64,000 bases of DNA from Candidatus Zhuqueibacterota bacterium (GTDB taxonomy: Bacteria > Zhuqueibacterota > Zhuqueibacteria > Oceanimicrobiales > Oceanimicrobiaceae), in the NCBI GenBank assembly GCA_029261995.1, contig JAJDAF010000019.1, positions 1-64,000 of the forward strand, read 5' to 3'. Made by a program: the position numbers and the translations under genes. The notes under the pieces are model-generated. The model saw only the letters and a program-made list of their open reading frames with translations. It ran no database searches and had not been told where the DNA came from. Position 1 is the stretch's first letter; each line of letters starts with the position of its first letter. This document shows, piece after piece, positions 38,366 to 48,086 of this stretch.

Positions 38366-39625
38366 ATGACAGACCGCTCAGATGGCCGCGTCGCAATTCT
38401 CGGTGGCAGCCGGACACCGTTTGTTAAATCAGGCACTGTCTTCAAAAGACATAGCGCTCTTGCGCTAGCAACACACGCAGTCAAGGGGCTGATCCAACAA
38501 CAGGACATCTCGCCGGAACTGATAGACGAGTTGGTTTACGGCATCGTCGTTCTCGAACCGCACCTGCCAAACATCGCCCGGGAGATTGCCTTTGGCGCAA
38601 GCCTGCCAAAAGAAGTGAAGGCGCACACGGTTTCCAACAACTGCATCACCGGCATCCATGCGATCACTGCTGTTCATGACTCGATTGTTGCTGGCCGCAC
38701 CGAGATTGGGATAGCGGGCGGCGTTGAGTCGATGTCAAATCCGCCTATCGTTTTTAGAAAGGCGTTCGCTCGCATTCTGGTGGATGCCGGAATGGCGAAA
38801 AGCATGGCCGAACGCCTCAGCCGGCTGCTGAAAATCAGACCGTGGCATTTCAAGCCGGTTGCGCCTGCCATCGCGGAGCCATCCACGGGATTAAGTATGG
38901 GCGAACACACGGAAATCATGGCCAAAGAGTGGGAAATAGACCGTAGCGAGCAGGACGAAATTGCGCTCCGCAGCCACTTGAACGCCAGCGCCGCGACAAA
39001 AGATGGGCGTCTGAGCGATGAAATTTTTCCGCTGGACGGAATCGATAGCGACACAATGGTCCGCCCGGATACCAGCTTTGAAAAACTGTCAAAATTGCGA
39101 CCCGTGTTTGACCGCAGTGACAACGGAACCATCACGGCCGGCAACTCCAGCGCCCTGACAGATGGCGCCTCCGCGGTTCTGCTCATGTCTGAAAGTCGGG
39201 CCAGTCGCGAGGGTAGAGAAATTCTGGCGACGATCAAAGCCTTTGAATACGCCGCAATAGACCCGAATGACGGTTTGCTCATGGCCCCCTGCGTTGCTGT
39301 GCCCAGGCTTTTGACAAGAACAGGCATGCAACTGAAAGATATCGACATTGTCGAGGTGCATGAGGCTTTTGGTGCGCAGGTGGCTTGTAACCTGAAGGCT
39401 TGGGAGCTTGGCTGGAAGGAGAAAGCCATCGGCCGGGTCGATCTTGAAAAACTCAACCCTTTGGGCGGTTCAATCGCTCTGGGTCATCCGTTTTCAGCCA
39501 CAGGCGGGCGCATCGTCACGACGCTGGCAAATGAGATGAAGCGCAGAAACGCCAGGTATGGGCTCGTGAGCATTTGTGCCGCAGGAGCCATGGCGGCAGC
39601 AATGATTTTGGAGCGGGATGTCTAA
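38366..39625 (+). CDS. fadI: Acetyl-CoA C-acyltransferase (FadI-like thiolase)
   Basis: A 419-residue thiolase that cleaves 3-ketoacyl-CoA in beta-oxidation or works in reverse. RTPFVKSG is near the N-terminus. The nucleophilic Cys lies in VSNNCITGIHA, near residue 93, where many thiolases have CASG. NPLGGSIALGHPFSATGGRIV carries the catalytic His, and SICAAGAMAAAMILE carries the second Cys. The length and the GHPFSATG block favour FadI over the AtoB type. No hydratase/dehydrogenase partner is adjacent. The ATG at 38366 is used rather than an in-frame upstream codon at 38303 that would overlap the small membrane gene. Confidence 0.88.
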   Translation: MTDRSDGRVAILGGSRTPFVKSGTVFKRHSALALATHAVKGLIQQQDISPELIDELVYGIVVLEPHLPNIAREIAFGASLPKEVKAHTVSNNCITGIHAITAVHDSIVAGRTEIGIAGGVESMSNPPIVFRKAFARILVDAGMAKSMAERLSRLLKIRPWHFKPVAPAIAEPSTGLSMGEHTEIMAKEWEIDRSEQDEIALRSHLNASAATKDGRLSDEIFPLDGIDSDTMVRPDTSFEKLSKLRPVFDRSDNGTITAGNSSALTDGASAVLLMSESRASREGREILATIKAFEYAAIDPNDGLLMAPCVAVPRLLTRTGMQLKDIDIVEVHEAFGAQVACNLKAWELGWKEKAIGRVDLEKLNPLGGSIALGHPFSATGGRIVTTLANEMKRRNARYGLVSICAAGAMAAAMILERDV

Positions 39626-39655
39626 GAGTAGCCCGTCGGTGCTTCCCGAGTGGAC

Positions 39656-40411
39656 TCAGATGATATAGAGACGTTTCAAGGCTTCACGTGCGGCAGACTG
39701 TTCTGCCCGCTTCTTGCTGTTGGCAGTGCCACGGCCCAGAACATCGTCCTGAATGTTTACCTCAATGGTGAAGATCCGTTCGTGGTCGGGACCTTCGACG
39801 CAGTGAACATGATAGCAAGGCGTCCCCAGACTGCGGCTTTGCGAGTACTCCAGCAACATACTCTTGAAATTCGTATGCAGTTCGTCTTTGATAATGTCAT
39901 CGAAGTTTGGCAGAATCTTCTCCTCGATGAACCGGCGCGCAAACTCAAGTCCGCCATCGACATAAACCGCACCAATGATCGCTTCAAGAGCATCCGAATT
40001 GATCGACGCCCGATTCCGGCCCCCGGACTTTTCTTCAGCCTCGCTCAGTAGAAAATACCGTCCAATTTTTAGTGCCCGCCCGATCTTGGCCAGAATTCGG
40101 CGGCTGACGACGAGCGATTTCATGTTGGTCAGCTCACCTTCCTCTTTGTGCGGGTATCGGTTGTAGAGATACTCGATCACGACCAGTCCCAGAACTGCGT
40201 CGCCAAGCAATTCCAGACGTTCGTTAGAGTGAATTCGGTGTTCCTGAGTGATGGGAAGATAAGAGCGGTGCTTTAGTGCCTGGACGAATATCTCTTCGTT
40301 CCTGAAGTCGTAGCCAAGGGTTTCCCTTAGAGCCGCGAACTCGATATTGTGCGCGTTCTCGCTGGAAGAATGAAACAACCCCGTGAAGTGAACCTTGATC
40401 CAGTTGAGCAT
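39656..40411 (-). CDS. rnc: Ribonuclease III
   Basis: A 251-residue double-strand-specific endoribonuclease. The catalytic domain has the RNase III signature NERLELLGDAVLG near residue 60 and later DALEAIIGAVYVDGG, with the acidic metal ligands. A dsRNA-binding domain fills the C-terminus (KSMLLEYSQSRSLGTPCY to GRGTANSKKRAEQSAAREAL). Start at ATG 40411 lies 18 bases after the fabF stop. rnc after acpP-fabF is a classic bacterial order. It matures rRNA and degrades structured RNAs. Confidence 0.95.
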   Translation of the reverse strand: MLNWIKVHFTGLFHSSSENAHNIEFAALRETLGYDFRNEEIFVQALKHRSYLPITQEHRIHSNERLELLGDAVLGLVVIEYLYNRYPHKEEGELTNMKSLVVSRRILAKIGRALKIGRYFLLSEAEEKSGGRNRASINSDALEAIIGAVYVDGGLEFARRFIEEKILPNFDDIIKDELHTNFKSMLLEYSQSRSLGTPCYHVHCVEGPDHERIFTIEVNIQDDVLGRGTANSKKRAEQSAAREALKRLYII

Positions 40412-40428
40412 ACAGAGTTGGCGCTTGA

Positions 40429-41694
40429 TTATGACAGGCTTTCGGTGAATTGTTTCACAATGACGGACACATTGTGCCCTCCAAAGCCAAAAGAATTTGA
40501 CAAGGCCGCCCTGATCGTTTTCTGCTGGGCGACATTCGGAGTACAATTGAGATCGCACTCCGGATCGGGTTCATCCAGATTTATCGTCGGGTGGACCCAA
40601 CCGTTGACGATTGAGAGGACTGAGGTGATAAATTCGACGCCACCCGAGGCGCCCAGCAAATGGCCAATCATGGACTTCGTTGAGCTGATGTTCAACTTGT
40701 AAGCCTGCTCACCGAACACCTTCTTGATGGCATTTGTCTCGGCGATATCGCCTTGCCGTGTCGAAGTTCCGTGTACGTTGACGTAGTCAATGTCACTTGG
40801 CTGCATGCCCCCTGCCTGCAATGCCAGACGCATTGCCTGAATTGCTCCCTCGCCTCCAGGGGCAGGCGCGGTGATATGATGGGCGTCCGCCGTATAGCCA
40901 ACGCCGGCCACTTCAGCATAGATTCGTGCGCCGCGTGCGATGGCATGTTCAAGGCTTTCCAACACGACCATGCCACCGCCTTCCCCTATCACGAAGCCAT
41001 CGCGTCCGCTATCGAACGGTCGGCTGGCTTTTTGCGGTTCCTCGTTGCGTGTCGAAAGAGCTTTCATGGCATTGAAACCGCCAACGCCGAGTTGTGTGAT
41101 GCACGCTTCAGACCCACCGGTAATCATGACATCGGCGTCGCCGCGCTGAATCGTTCTAAAGGCCTCGCCGATGGCATGCGAACTTGACGCGCACGCTGAA
41201 ACGGTGGCAAAATTGGGCCCATTCAAGCCATAGCGGATTGAAATGTAGCCAGGCGCGATATCCGAAATCATCATGGGGATGAAGAATGGACTTATTCGGC
41301 GCGGCCCGCGCTCAATCAGCGTCCGGGTTTGCGCTTCGAAAGTACTCATGCCGCCAATACCGGAACCGGTGATGACGCCAACTCTCTGCTTGTCTTCCGA
41401 TTCAAAATCAATGTTGGCATCATCAACTGCATTGACTGCAGCAACCACGGCGAACTGCGTGAAGAGGTCCATCTTTCTGACCTCCTTGCGGCCGAGCACA
41501 TCATCCGGCTGAAAGTCCGGAATCTCGCCTGCGAACTTAGTGGCAAACTCCGTGGTATCAAACCGCTGGATCGGTGCAATCCCGCTCTTTCCCGCCAGCA
41601 GGTTGTCCCAGTAAGTGCGCAAGGAGTGGCCAAGGGCAGTGACGAGTCCCATGCCCGTGACCACAACTCGCTGCTTCTCAAACGTATTCGTCAT
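40429..41694 (-). CDS. fabF: Beta-ketoacyl-ACP synthase II
   Basis: A 421-residue condensing enzyme for fatty acid elongation with malonyl-ACP. The active-site Cys is in TVSACASSSHAIGEA near residue 168, and the two His are in NVHGTSTRQGD and STKSMIGHLLGASGGVE. The Lys in the second block belongs to the same site. NSFGFGGHNVSVI closes the fold. The gene sits between acpP and rnc in the fatty acid operon. Confidence 0.97.
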   Translation of the reverse strand: MTNTFEKQRVVVTGMGLVTALGHSLRTYWDNLLAGKSGIAPIQRFDTTEFATKFAGEIPDFQPDDVLGRKEVRKMDLFTQFAVVAAVNAVDDANIDFESEDKQRVGVITGSGIGGMSTFEAQTRTLIERGPRRISPFFIPMMISDIAPGYISIRYGLNGPNFATVSACASSSHAIGEAFRTIQRGDADVMITGGSEACITQLGVGGFNAMKALSTRNEEPQKASRPFDSGRDGFVIGEGGGMVVLESLEHAIARGARIYAEVAGVGYTADAHHITAPAPGGEGAIQAMRLALQAGGMQPSDIDYVNVHGTSTRQGDIAETNAIKKVFGEQAYKLNISSTKSMIGHLLGASGGVEFITSVLSIVNGWVHPTINLDEPDPECDLNCTPNVAQQKTIRAALSNSFGFGGHNVSVIVKQFTESLS

Positions 41695-41742
41695 CTTCGT
41701 TGGAGGTTCATGAGATAGTTGTGTATTGATTCAGTAAGTCAA

Positions 41743-41985
41743 TCAGTCGGCTGAATCGACTTTGCCAGTCAAATACTTGACCGCATCTTCAACCGTGCTC
41801 ATCTTTTCAGCGTCTTCGTCAGGGATCTCAATATCGAACTCTTCTTCAAATGCCATCACAAGCTCAACCGTGTCGAGCGAATCAGCGCCAAGGTCGTCGA
41901 TGAACGACGCTTTGTCTGTGACATCTTTCTCTTCAACGCCAAGTTGTTCGACGATGATTTCCTTCACCTTTTCTTTGAGTGCCAT
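41743..41985 (-). CDS. acpP: Acyl carrier protein
   Basis: An 80-residue acidic four-helix carrier. Ser36 in [19 protein letters not shown] receives the phosphopantetheine arm. The ATG at 41985 has GGAGG eight bases upstream and is chosen over a TTG one codon earlier. It is placed between fabG and fabF, as usual. Confidence 0.97.
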   Translation of the reverse strand: MALKEKVKEIIVEQLGVEEKDVTDKASFIDDLGADSLDTVELVMAFEEEFDIEIPDEDAEKMSTVEDAVKYLTGKVDSAD

Positions 41986-42048
41986 CAATCTCTCCTCCAG
42001 TATAATGAGTAGATTTGTTTATGAGCTGAGTATCAAACTTCAGACTCG

Positions 42049-42792
42049 TTACATCACCATGCCGCCGTCAACGTTGATCACCTGACCGGTGACATAGTCT
42101 GACGCGCCAGAGACCAGAAAGGCCACTGCGGCTGCGACTTCATCTGGCTGGCCAATTCTCGCCAAAGGAATTGCAGTGTTTAGGCCCTCTTTGACTTCTT
42201 CAGGCAGTGCATCTGTCATATCCGTGGCAATGAATCCCGGCGCCACTGCATTGACTTGAATGTTGCGCGGAGCCAGCTCGCGCGCGACTGACTTCGTCAG
42301 TCCAATCACACCGGCTTTCGAAGCACAGTAGTTGGCCTGTCCCGCGTTCCCCATGATGCCAACCACGGACGTGATGTTGACAATCTTGCCCTGTCTTTGT
42401 TTCATAAAAGTTTTGGTCGCAGCGCGGATACAATTAAATGTCCCCTTGAGGTTGACCTCAATGACATCATCCCACTGCTCCTGATTCATTCGAATCAACA
42501 GATTGTCTTTCGTGATGCCGGCATTGTTGACCAGAATGTCCAATCTCGAAAACTCGCCGAGCGTGGCTTTCACCAAGCCATCGGTTTCACTGAAATCCGC
42601 GACATTTACCGCGAGCGGCAAGGCTTTCCGCCCAAGTTTGCCGACTTCCGCCGCGACTTTCCGGGCGCTTTTCAGCGTCGTGGCGGTGACCACCAAATCC
42701 GCACCGTCCTGTGCCAGGCGGAGCGCGATTGCTCTGCCTATGCCCCGGGATGCCCCGGTTACTACAGCAACTCTACCCTGCAAATCCGACAT
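42049..42792 (-). CDS. fabG: 3-oxoacyl-ACP reductase
   Basis: A 247-residue short-chain dehydrogenase that reduces 3-oxoacyl-ACP with NADPH. TGASRGIGRAIA binds the cofactor, NNAGITKDNLL is the family's structural motif, and the catalytic Ser, Tyr and Lys lie in NITSVVGIMG and YCASKAGVIG. The C-terminus GQVINVDGGMVM is typical. The ATG at 42792 has an AAGGGAG ribosome site. Its start codon lies only one base after the fabD stop codon. Confidence 0.97.
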   Translation of the reverse strand: MSDLQGRVAVVTGASRGIGRAIALRLAQDGADLVVTATTLKSARKVAAEVGKLGRKALPLAVNVADFSETDGLVKATLGEFSRLDILVNNAGITKDNLLIRMNQEQWDDVIEVNLKGTFNCIRAATKTFMKQRQGKIVNITSVVGIMGNAGQANYCASKAGVIGLTKSVARELAPRNIQVNAVAPGFIATDMTDALPEEVKEGLNTAIPLARIGQPDEVAAAVAFLVSGASDYVTGQVINVDGGMVM

Positions 42793-42793
42793 T

Positions 42794-43720
42794 TCAGCTC
42801 CCTTGCAATGATTCGAGCGATTCGAGACTATTGATAGCCTTGGCTTTGACAGAGCGGTCAATGCGACGCAATAATCCGGTCAGCACCGAGCCCGGACCAA
42901 TCTCCCAAACTTCCGTGGCGCCGTCTGCAATCATGTTTTGCATGCTCTCGAACCACCGCACCGGGTGAGTCAACTGCTGCAGCAGGAGGGCGCCAATGTC
43001 GGCCGTCGAACCCGTGGGTCTGGCCGTGACATTTGAGTAGACTGCTACCTGATGGGCATTGACTTGCGCAGTATCGAGTCCATCCGCGAGGCCGGCCTGA
43101 GCAAATTCCATCAGTGGAGAGTGGAAGGCGCCACCCACAACCAGCGGCACCACGCGTTTCGCTCCGCGGTCTTTGGCAAGTTCCATAGCGCGCTCCACAC
43201 CGGCAATGGAACCGGAAATCACGGTCTGCTGTGGAGAATTCAGATTGGCGACACACACAATTCCTGCCTGTGATGCATCATCGCAAACACCAATAATTGC
43301 GTCAGGCGCCATGCCTATCACTGCCGCCATGGTACCATCGTTGACTTCGCCCGCTTTTTGCATCAACTCTGCCCGCAACTTCACCAAACGCAGGCCGTCT
43401 TCAAATGACAGCGCGCCGGCATCGCACAGGGCAGAATATTCTCCGAGACTGTGGCCGGCGGACATGACACAGGTCAGGCCTTGTTCACGGACGCATCTGC
43501 TCAAAGCGATGCTGTGTACAAAAATCGCTGGCTGGGTCACGAGCGTCTGCTTGAGTTTCTCTTCCGGTCCTGAAAAACACAATTGCGCCAGATCGAATCC
43601 GAGGATATCACTGGCCGACTGATAAAGCTCTCTGACAGATGGCAATTCCTGGTAAAGGTCGCTGGCCATGCCCACATATTGCGAACCCTGACCGGGAAAA
43701 ATAAATGCTCTCGTGCCTAT
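42794..43720 (-). CDS. fabD: Malonyl-CoA:ACP transacylase, probable ATA start
   Basis: A 308-residue transacylase that loads malonate onto ACP. No ATG, GTG or TTG precedes the essential N-terminal AFIFPGQGSQ in frame. The first plausible initiator is ATA at 43720-43718, eight bases after a perfect AGGAGG, which gives xGTRAFIFPGQGSQ and matches the E. coli N-terminal length. The nucleophile Ser91 lies in GHSLGEYSAL. A later GTG (43675) would delete the FPGQGSQ oxyanion region and is not credible. The gene lies between fabH and fabG. Either ATA is a real rare start or a base differs from ATG. Confidence 0.92.
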   Translation of the reverse strand: MGTRAFIFPGQGSQYVGMASDLYQELPSVRELYQSASDILGFDLAQLCFSGPEEKLKQTLVTQPAIFVHSIALSRCVREQGLTCVMSAGHSLGEYSALCDAGALSFEDGLRLVKLRAELMQKAGEVNDGTMAAVIGMAPDAIIGVCDDASQAGIVCVANLNSPQQTVISGSIAGVERAMELAKDRGAKRVVPLVVGGAFHSPLMEFAQAGLADGLDTAQVNAHQVAVYSNVTARPTGSTADIGALLLQQLTHPVRWFESMQNMIADGATEVWEIGPGSVLTGLLRRIDRSVKAKAINSLESLESLQGS

Positions 43721-43747
43721 TTCGGTTTCCTCCTGAATATTACTCTG

Positions 43748-44737
43748 CTAAAGGCGAATTGCTGCCGAGCCCCAGGTGAAGCCACCGCCAAATGCCACCA
43801 TCACGACCAAATCTCCGGCTTTGACAAGTCCCTTTTCCTTTGCCTCTGTAAGCGCAACTGGAATCGATGCTGCTGAGGTGTTGCCGTAATTCTGCAGATT
43901 GATGTAGACCTTTTCTGCTGGTAACTTCATCTTCTTGGCGGTAGCATCGATAATCCTCTTGTTGGCCTGGTGCGGAATGAGCAGGTCGATGTCGTCCGCG
44001 GTTACGCCCGCATTCTCCAGAATATGAGTCGCTGCATCACCCATTGCCTTCACAGCAGCCTTGAACACCTCGGGGCCTTTCATCTTGATGTTGTTGAGAT
44101 TCTCGGCAATCGCGACATCGGCGGGATACTTGGTGCCACCGCCGGGCATGCACAACAAATGGGCGAGCCGGCCGTCAGTCTTGGTGAATGTCGCAAGCAC
44201 ACCGCGACCAGAGTTGTCGGCAGGGACGAGCACGGCTGCACCTGCAGCATCGCCGAACAATACACAGGTGGAGCGATCTTCCCAATCCACGATGCGAGTG
44301 AGTACTTCGCAGCCGATTACAAGAACATTCTTGCCTTTTCCAAGCCCGATCAGGCTGTCAGCAATGTCAAGGCCGAAAATAAAGCCTGAACATGCCGCCT
44401 GAATATCAAATGCTGTGGCGTTGATGGCGCCGATTTTGTCCTGGACATAACAAGCCGTCGAAGGGAAAGTCACATCACCAGTCACCGTAGCAACGATAAT
44501 GGTATCGACATCCGCTGCCGACAGACCGGATTCTGCCAGAGCCTTGTTTGCGGCTTCGGCGCACAGATCCGAGTTTTGAATCTTGTCATCAACGACATGC
44601 CGAACCTGGATGCCTGTTCTCTCCTGAATCCACTGGTCGGATGTGTCAACCATCTTTTCAAGATCAAAGTTTGTCAGAGTCTTCTCTGGCACGGCAGTAC
44701 CGGTCCCCAGCATCATCGAGTTAATCTTGTTCGGCAT
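43748..44737 (-). CDS. fabH: Beta-ketoacyl-ACP synthase III
   Basis: A 329-residue enzyme that starts fatty acid synthesis by condensing acetyl- or branched acyl-CoA with malonyl-ACP. The triad is Cys116 (IQAACSGFIFGL), His in LLIPHQANKRI and Asn in NYGNTSAASIP. ERTGIQVRHVV is the conserved substrate-entrance region. The C-terminus GGGFTWGSAAIRL is canonical. The start overlaps the end of plsX by 17 bases, which suggests coupling. Confidence 0.97.
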   Translation of the reverse strand: MPNKINSMMLGTGTAVPEKTLTNFDLEKMVDTSDQWIQERTGIQVRHVVDDKIQNSDLCAEAANKALAESGLSAADVDTIIVATVTGDVTFPSTACYVQDKIGAINATAFDIQAACSGFIFGLDIADSLIGLGKGKNVLVIGCEVLTRIVDWEDRSTCVLFGDAAGAAVLVPADNSGRGVLATFTKTDGRLAHLLCMPGGGTKYPADVAIAENLNNIKMKGPEVFKAAVKAMGDAATHILENAGVTADDIDLLIPHQANKRIIDATAKKMKLPAEKVYINLQNYGNTSAASIPVALTEAKEKGLVKAGDLVVMVAFGGGFTWGSAAIRL

Positions 44738-45746
44738 CTGCCTCCTTTTTCATTGCCGCCACATCGTGGCCAATCTTTTCATTGACACGGCGCTTGATCA
44801 TGGTGCTTGCTTCAACGACCGCGTTCCTGATGGCCTTCGGTGTGGAACTCCCGTGGCAGATCATGCAGGTGCCGTTCATGCCTAGCAATGGAGCGCCGCC
44901 GTATTCTTCATAGTCATAAATTCTGCGCAAACGGTTGAAAGTTGGTTTCAGCATGAAAGCGCCGATATTCGAAAAGACTTTTCTGCCGATCTTGCGCTTC
45001 AATGTCTTCGAATAAACTCCGTTGAAGCTCTCCGCGAATTTCAACACGACATTGCCAACAAAGCCATCGCAGACGATCACATCGACATTGCCGCCCATGA
45101 CATCACGACCCTCGATGTTGCCAACGAAATTCAGATGGCTTCTCTGCAGTAGTTTGTGAGCATCTTTGAGGACGCCGTAGCCTTTTGATGCCTCTTCGCC
45201 GATATTCAGCAAAGACACCCGAGGCTCACCCAAATCATAAACGTACTTCATGTAGATGTTGCCCATCACCCCAAACTGCAGCAAGTCGGTGGATTTGCAG
45301 TCCAGGTTGGCGCCAACGTCAATCAGAAATGTCACACCCTGCCCATGAGGAATGAGTGACCCGATTGCCGGCCTTCTTACTCCCGGAATGCGGCCCAGGC
45401 TTAGAAGTGCTGATGCCATAGCTGCCCCGGTATGACCTGCGCTCACCACAGCATCAACATCACCTGATTTGTGAGCCTCCATGGCCACCACGATGGATGC
45501 GTCGCGTTTCTCTCTCAGTGCGCCCACCGGGGACTCACTCATCTCGATCTTCTGAGACGCGTGAATTACTCTGATTGGAAGTTCTTGAATTCTAAACTGG
45601 CGGGAAAGATATGCTTCGATGACAGCCTCATCGCCAACAAACACCACCTCGTACTCGCCTTTCCCGGCTCTTGCGGCCTCAACGCCTCCGTGGATGATGG
45701 CCTCCGGGGCATAGTCGCCGCCCATCGCATCGACAGCAATCTTCAT
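44721..45746 (-). CDS. plsX: Phosphate acyltransferase PlsX
   Basis: A 341-residue enzyme making acyl-phosphate from acyl-ACP for phospholipid synthesis. The N-terminus MKIAVDAMGGDYAPEAII is diagnostic, and the ATG at 45746 is used rather than a TTG three codons upstream. SAGHTGAAMASALLSLGRIPGVRRPAI and GNIEGRDVMGGNVDVIVCDGFVGNVVLK are further family blocks. The rpmF-plsX-fabH order is classic. Confidence 0.96.
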   Translation of the reverse strand: MKIAVDAMGGDYAPEAIIHGGVEAARAGKGEYEVVFVGDEAVIEAYLSRQFRIQELPIRVIHASQKIEMSESPVGALREKRDASIVVAMEAHKSGDVDAVVSAGHTGAAMASALLSLGRIPGVRRPAIGSLIPHGQGVTFLIDVGANLDCKSTDLLQFGVMGNIYMKYVYDLGEPRVSLLNIGEEASKGYGVLKDAHKLLQRSHLNFVGNIEGRDVMGGNVDVIVCDGFVGNVVLKFAESFNGVYSKTLKRKIGRKVFSNIGAFMLKPTFNRLRRIYDYEEYGGAPLLGMNGTCMICHGSSTPKAIRNAVVEASTMIKRRVNEKIGHDVAAMKKEADAEQD

Positions 45747-45807
45747 GGGATTCAAAAACCGTTAGCGCAGGGCGTTGCTGAGCATAGCCACCAGCACCGA
45801 CTGCCGC

Positions 45808-45990
45808 CTATGCCTCTTTCGGGATGAAGATCGATCTTCCGTTGTAGTATCCGCAGTTCGGGCACGCACGGTGCGGCATCATTGGCTGGTGACAGTGGGA
45901 ACATTCCACCACATTAGGAACGCTCAATTTCCAATGCGTCCTGCGCTTTCTACCGCGCGCCTTTGACTGTCGTCTCTTAGGTAGTGCCAA
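45808..45990 (-). CDS. rpmF: 50S ribosomal protein L32
   Basis: A 60-residue basic ribosomal protein: MALPKRRQSKARGRKRRTHW at the start, then a zinc-ribbon-like CSHC...CPNCGYYNG. All four Cys are present, the zinc-binding form of L32. It links DUF177 and plsX, as in many genomes. Confidence 0.97.
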   Translation of the reverse strand: MALPKRRQSKARGRKRRTHWKLSVPNVVECSHCHQPMMPHRACPNCGYYNGRSIFIPKEA

Positions 45991-46015
45991 CTCTTATCTC
46001 CAGAATTATTTACGA

Positions 46016-46528
46016 TTAACCGTTGCCCGACTCACCGCCGAACAATTTTTCAAGTCCCTGCCAGCGCGGATCTACCCGTTCCTGAGTGCAACCGCAGGCT
46101 GTCTTATTGAGGTCGGCTCCACACTGATCACAAAGCCCCTTGCATGCGTCAGAACATTTGTATCGCATCGGCAACGACAACAGCATGGACTCACGCACAC
46201 CCTCGGTCAGGTCAATGCTGTGTGTCCCTGATGCGAGAAGCCTTGTCATCTCATCGTCACCCAGACTTTCCTTTTCCGATGCATACAGAATGGTGAACGA
46301 ATCTTCGACCCGCCCGTCAAAAGCTTCGAGGCATGAGTCACAGGTCATTTCCACACAGGCCTTGATGTGAGAAGAAACAACAATGTTCTGCTCTCCCTTG
46401 TCAACCAAGCTCTTGACAGCGACCGAGTTGACGTTGAGGCCTTGGGAATCGAACAAAAGTTCTTCAACCGGGGCGTCAAACTCAAAAGCGTTGACACCAT
46501 TTTGCAAACTTTGAATATTGACCTTCAT
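46016..46528 (-). CDS. DUF177 family protein (YceD-like)
   Basis: A 170-residue protein of the family usually encoded just before rpmF. It is involved in 23S rRNA/large-subunit metabolism in plants and E. coli. Two Cys pairs (MTCDSCLEAF and the C-terminal KGLCDQCGADLNKTACGC region) look like a metal-binding module. The ATG at 46528 is taken as start; GTG at 46543 is possible. Confidence 0.85.
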   Translation of the reverse strand: MKVNIQSLQNGVNAFEFDAPVEELLFDSQGLNVNSVAVKSLVDKGEQNIVVSSHIKACVEMTCDSCLEAFDGRVEDSFTILYASEKESLGDDEMTRLLASGTHSIDLTEGVRESMLLSLPMRYKCSDACKGLCDQCGADLNKTACGCTQERVDPRWQGLEKLFGGESGNG

Positions 46529-46614
46529 TGATGCCCAGGCCACCTTTCAAACAAGAAAGGCCAATGTAATTAATCTTCTGTCAATAGTCAAGTACAAATT
46601 CGGAGGGCGAAGCC

Positions 46615-47043
46615 TCATGAATTCTCCACTAACTCCCTGTCTGAGAAGAAAAAGCCAATCTCGATCTTCGCGTTTTCCGGTGAGTCAGAGCCGTGAACCA
46701 TGTTGTTCTGCTTACTCTCCGCAAAATCTTTGCGGATGGTGCCGGCGTCTGCTTCGGCGGGATCCGTGGCGCCAATGAGCTTTCGAAAATCAGCAACGGC
46801 GTTGTCTTTCTCCAACACGATCGGCACAGCCTTGGCGGAACTCATGAACTCAACGAGTTCGCCATAAAAAGGACGCTCACGATGCACGGCATAGAACTCG
46901 CCGGCGGTCACGGCCGTAAGCCTGACGTTTTTCATTCCGACAATTCGAAATCCGGCTTTTTCGATGCGATCGATGACTTTGCCCATGAGTCCTCTGCTTG
47001 TGCAATCGGGCTTAAGAATAGCTAGCGTACGCTCCACGAACAT
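46615..47043 (-). CDS. ndk: Nucleoside diphosphate kinase
   Basis: A 142-residue enzyme equilibrating nucleoside di- and triphosphates. The phosphorylated His117 is in [23 protein letters not shown] at the start and [13 protein letters not shown] are typical. The ATG at 47043 follows an AAAGGAG-like ribosome site. Located directly after sucCD, whose product (NTP from succinyl-CoA) fits a shared role in GTP/ATP balance. Confidence 0.97.
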   Translation of the reverse strand: MFVERTLAILKPDCTSRGLMGKVIDRIEKAGFRIVGMKNVRLTAVTAGEFYAVHRERPFYGELVEFMSSAKAVPIVLEKDNAVADFRKLIGATDPAEADAGTIRKDFAESKQNNMVHGSDSPENAKIEIGFFFSDRELVENS

Positions 47044-47175
47044 ACTCCTTTCTTGTTTTCGTTCTGATTCAAGATATTCTCTTTGTTGATACTGATTTGT
47101 GGGTGCCAGGCAAACCGAACCTGACACCTAACACTTGGCATCGTGTGACCTTAAAATCAAACAGCGCTCGTAATG

Positions 47176-48048
47176 CTATGCCAGTGCCTTCTGCATCGTG
47201 ATGCCGATATCTGCCGGGCTGTCAGCGACATGCACACCCGCATCGCGCAATGTTGAGATCTTTTCTTCGGCCGTGCCCTCACTGCCGGAAATAATCGCGC
47301 CGGCATGCCCCATTCTTCGTCCCGGAGGCGCGGTTCGACCGGCTATGAAAGAGACCACCGGCTTGCCGAAACCAGCCTTGACATAAGCGGCCGCTTCCTG
47401 CTCGGCGGTGCCACCAATCTCCCCTATCAACACGACGGCATCCGTATCCGCATCCTCTTTGAAGAGCTTGAGAGCGTCTGTGAAGTTCGTGCCGATCACC
47501 GGATCGCCGCCGATGCCAATGCAGGTGGACTGTCCGATGCCCAAATCGCTCAATTGCTTGACGGCTTCATAAGTCAAAGTGCCGCTTCTTGAAATGAGCC
47601 CAACTCTGCCCGGCTTGTGTATGAACCCGGGCATAATACCAATTTTGCATGTACCCGGGGAAATCACGCCCGGACAATTCGGTCCGACCAGGCGGGCAGT
47701 TCTTGACGTCAAATACTTGTGTACATTGACCATATCGATGGCAGGTATGCCCTCCGTGATGCAGACGACCAACTCAACGCCAGCATCGGCAGCCTCCATA
47801 ATTGCGTCGGCGGCAAAAGGCGGCGGCACAAAAATCGCGGTTGCGTTCGCGCCTTGCTCCTCTACAGCTTCCGCGACGGTATTGAACACGGGCACTTTGC
47901 CTTCGAACATCTGTCCGCCCTTACCAGGAGTGACACCCGCGACCAGATTTGTGCCGTACTCCAGCATCTGCGATGAGTGAAAGGAACCTTCACCGCCGGT
48001 TATCCCCTGAACAACCAGCCTTGTATTTCCATCTGCTAAGATACTCAA
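47176..48048 (-). CDS. sucD: Succinyl-CoA ligase, alpha subunit
   Basis: A 290-residue CoA-binding subunit of the TCA enzyme that makes NTP from succinyl-CoA. The phosphohistidine is in [16 protein letters not shown] near residue 247. [19 protein letters not shown] and [17 protein letters not shown] mark the CoA-binding fold. Start is TTG at 48048 with AGGAG nine bases upstream. Follows sucC by 38 bases. Confidence 0.97.
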   Translation of the reverse strand: MSILADGNTRLVVQGITGGEGSFHSSQMLEYGTNLVAGVTPGKGGQMFEGKVPVFNTVAEAVEEQGANATAIFVPPPFAADAIMEAADAGVELVVCITEGIPAIDMVNVHKYLTSRTARLVGPNCPGVISPGTCKIGIMPGFIHKPGRVGLISRSGTLTYEAVKQLSDLGIGQSTCIGIGGDPVIGTNFTDALKLFKEDADTDAVVLIGEIGGTAEQEAAAYVKAGFGKPVVSFIAGRTAPPGRRMGHAGAIISGSEGTAEEKISTLRDAGVHVADSPADIGITMQKALA

Positions 48049-48086
48049 TTTAATATCTCCTAGATTTGTCTGAGCTTGTCGAGAAT

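Noticed and set aside
43675-43675. GTG as the fabD start
   Set aside because: It would delete the FPGQGSQ block required by every FabD; the ATA behind AGGAGG fits length and ribosome site.
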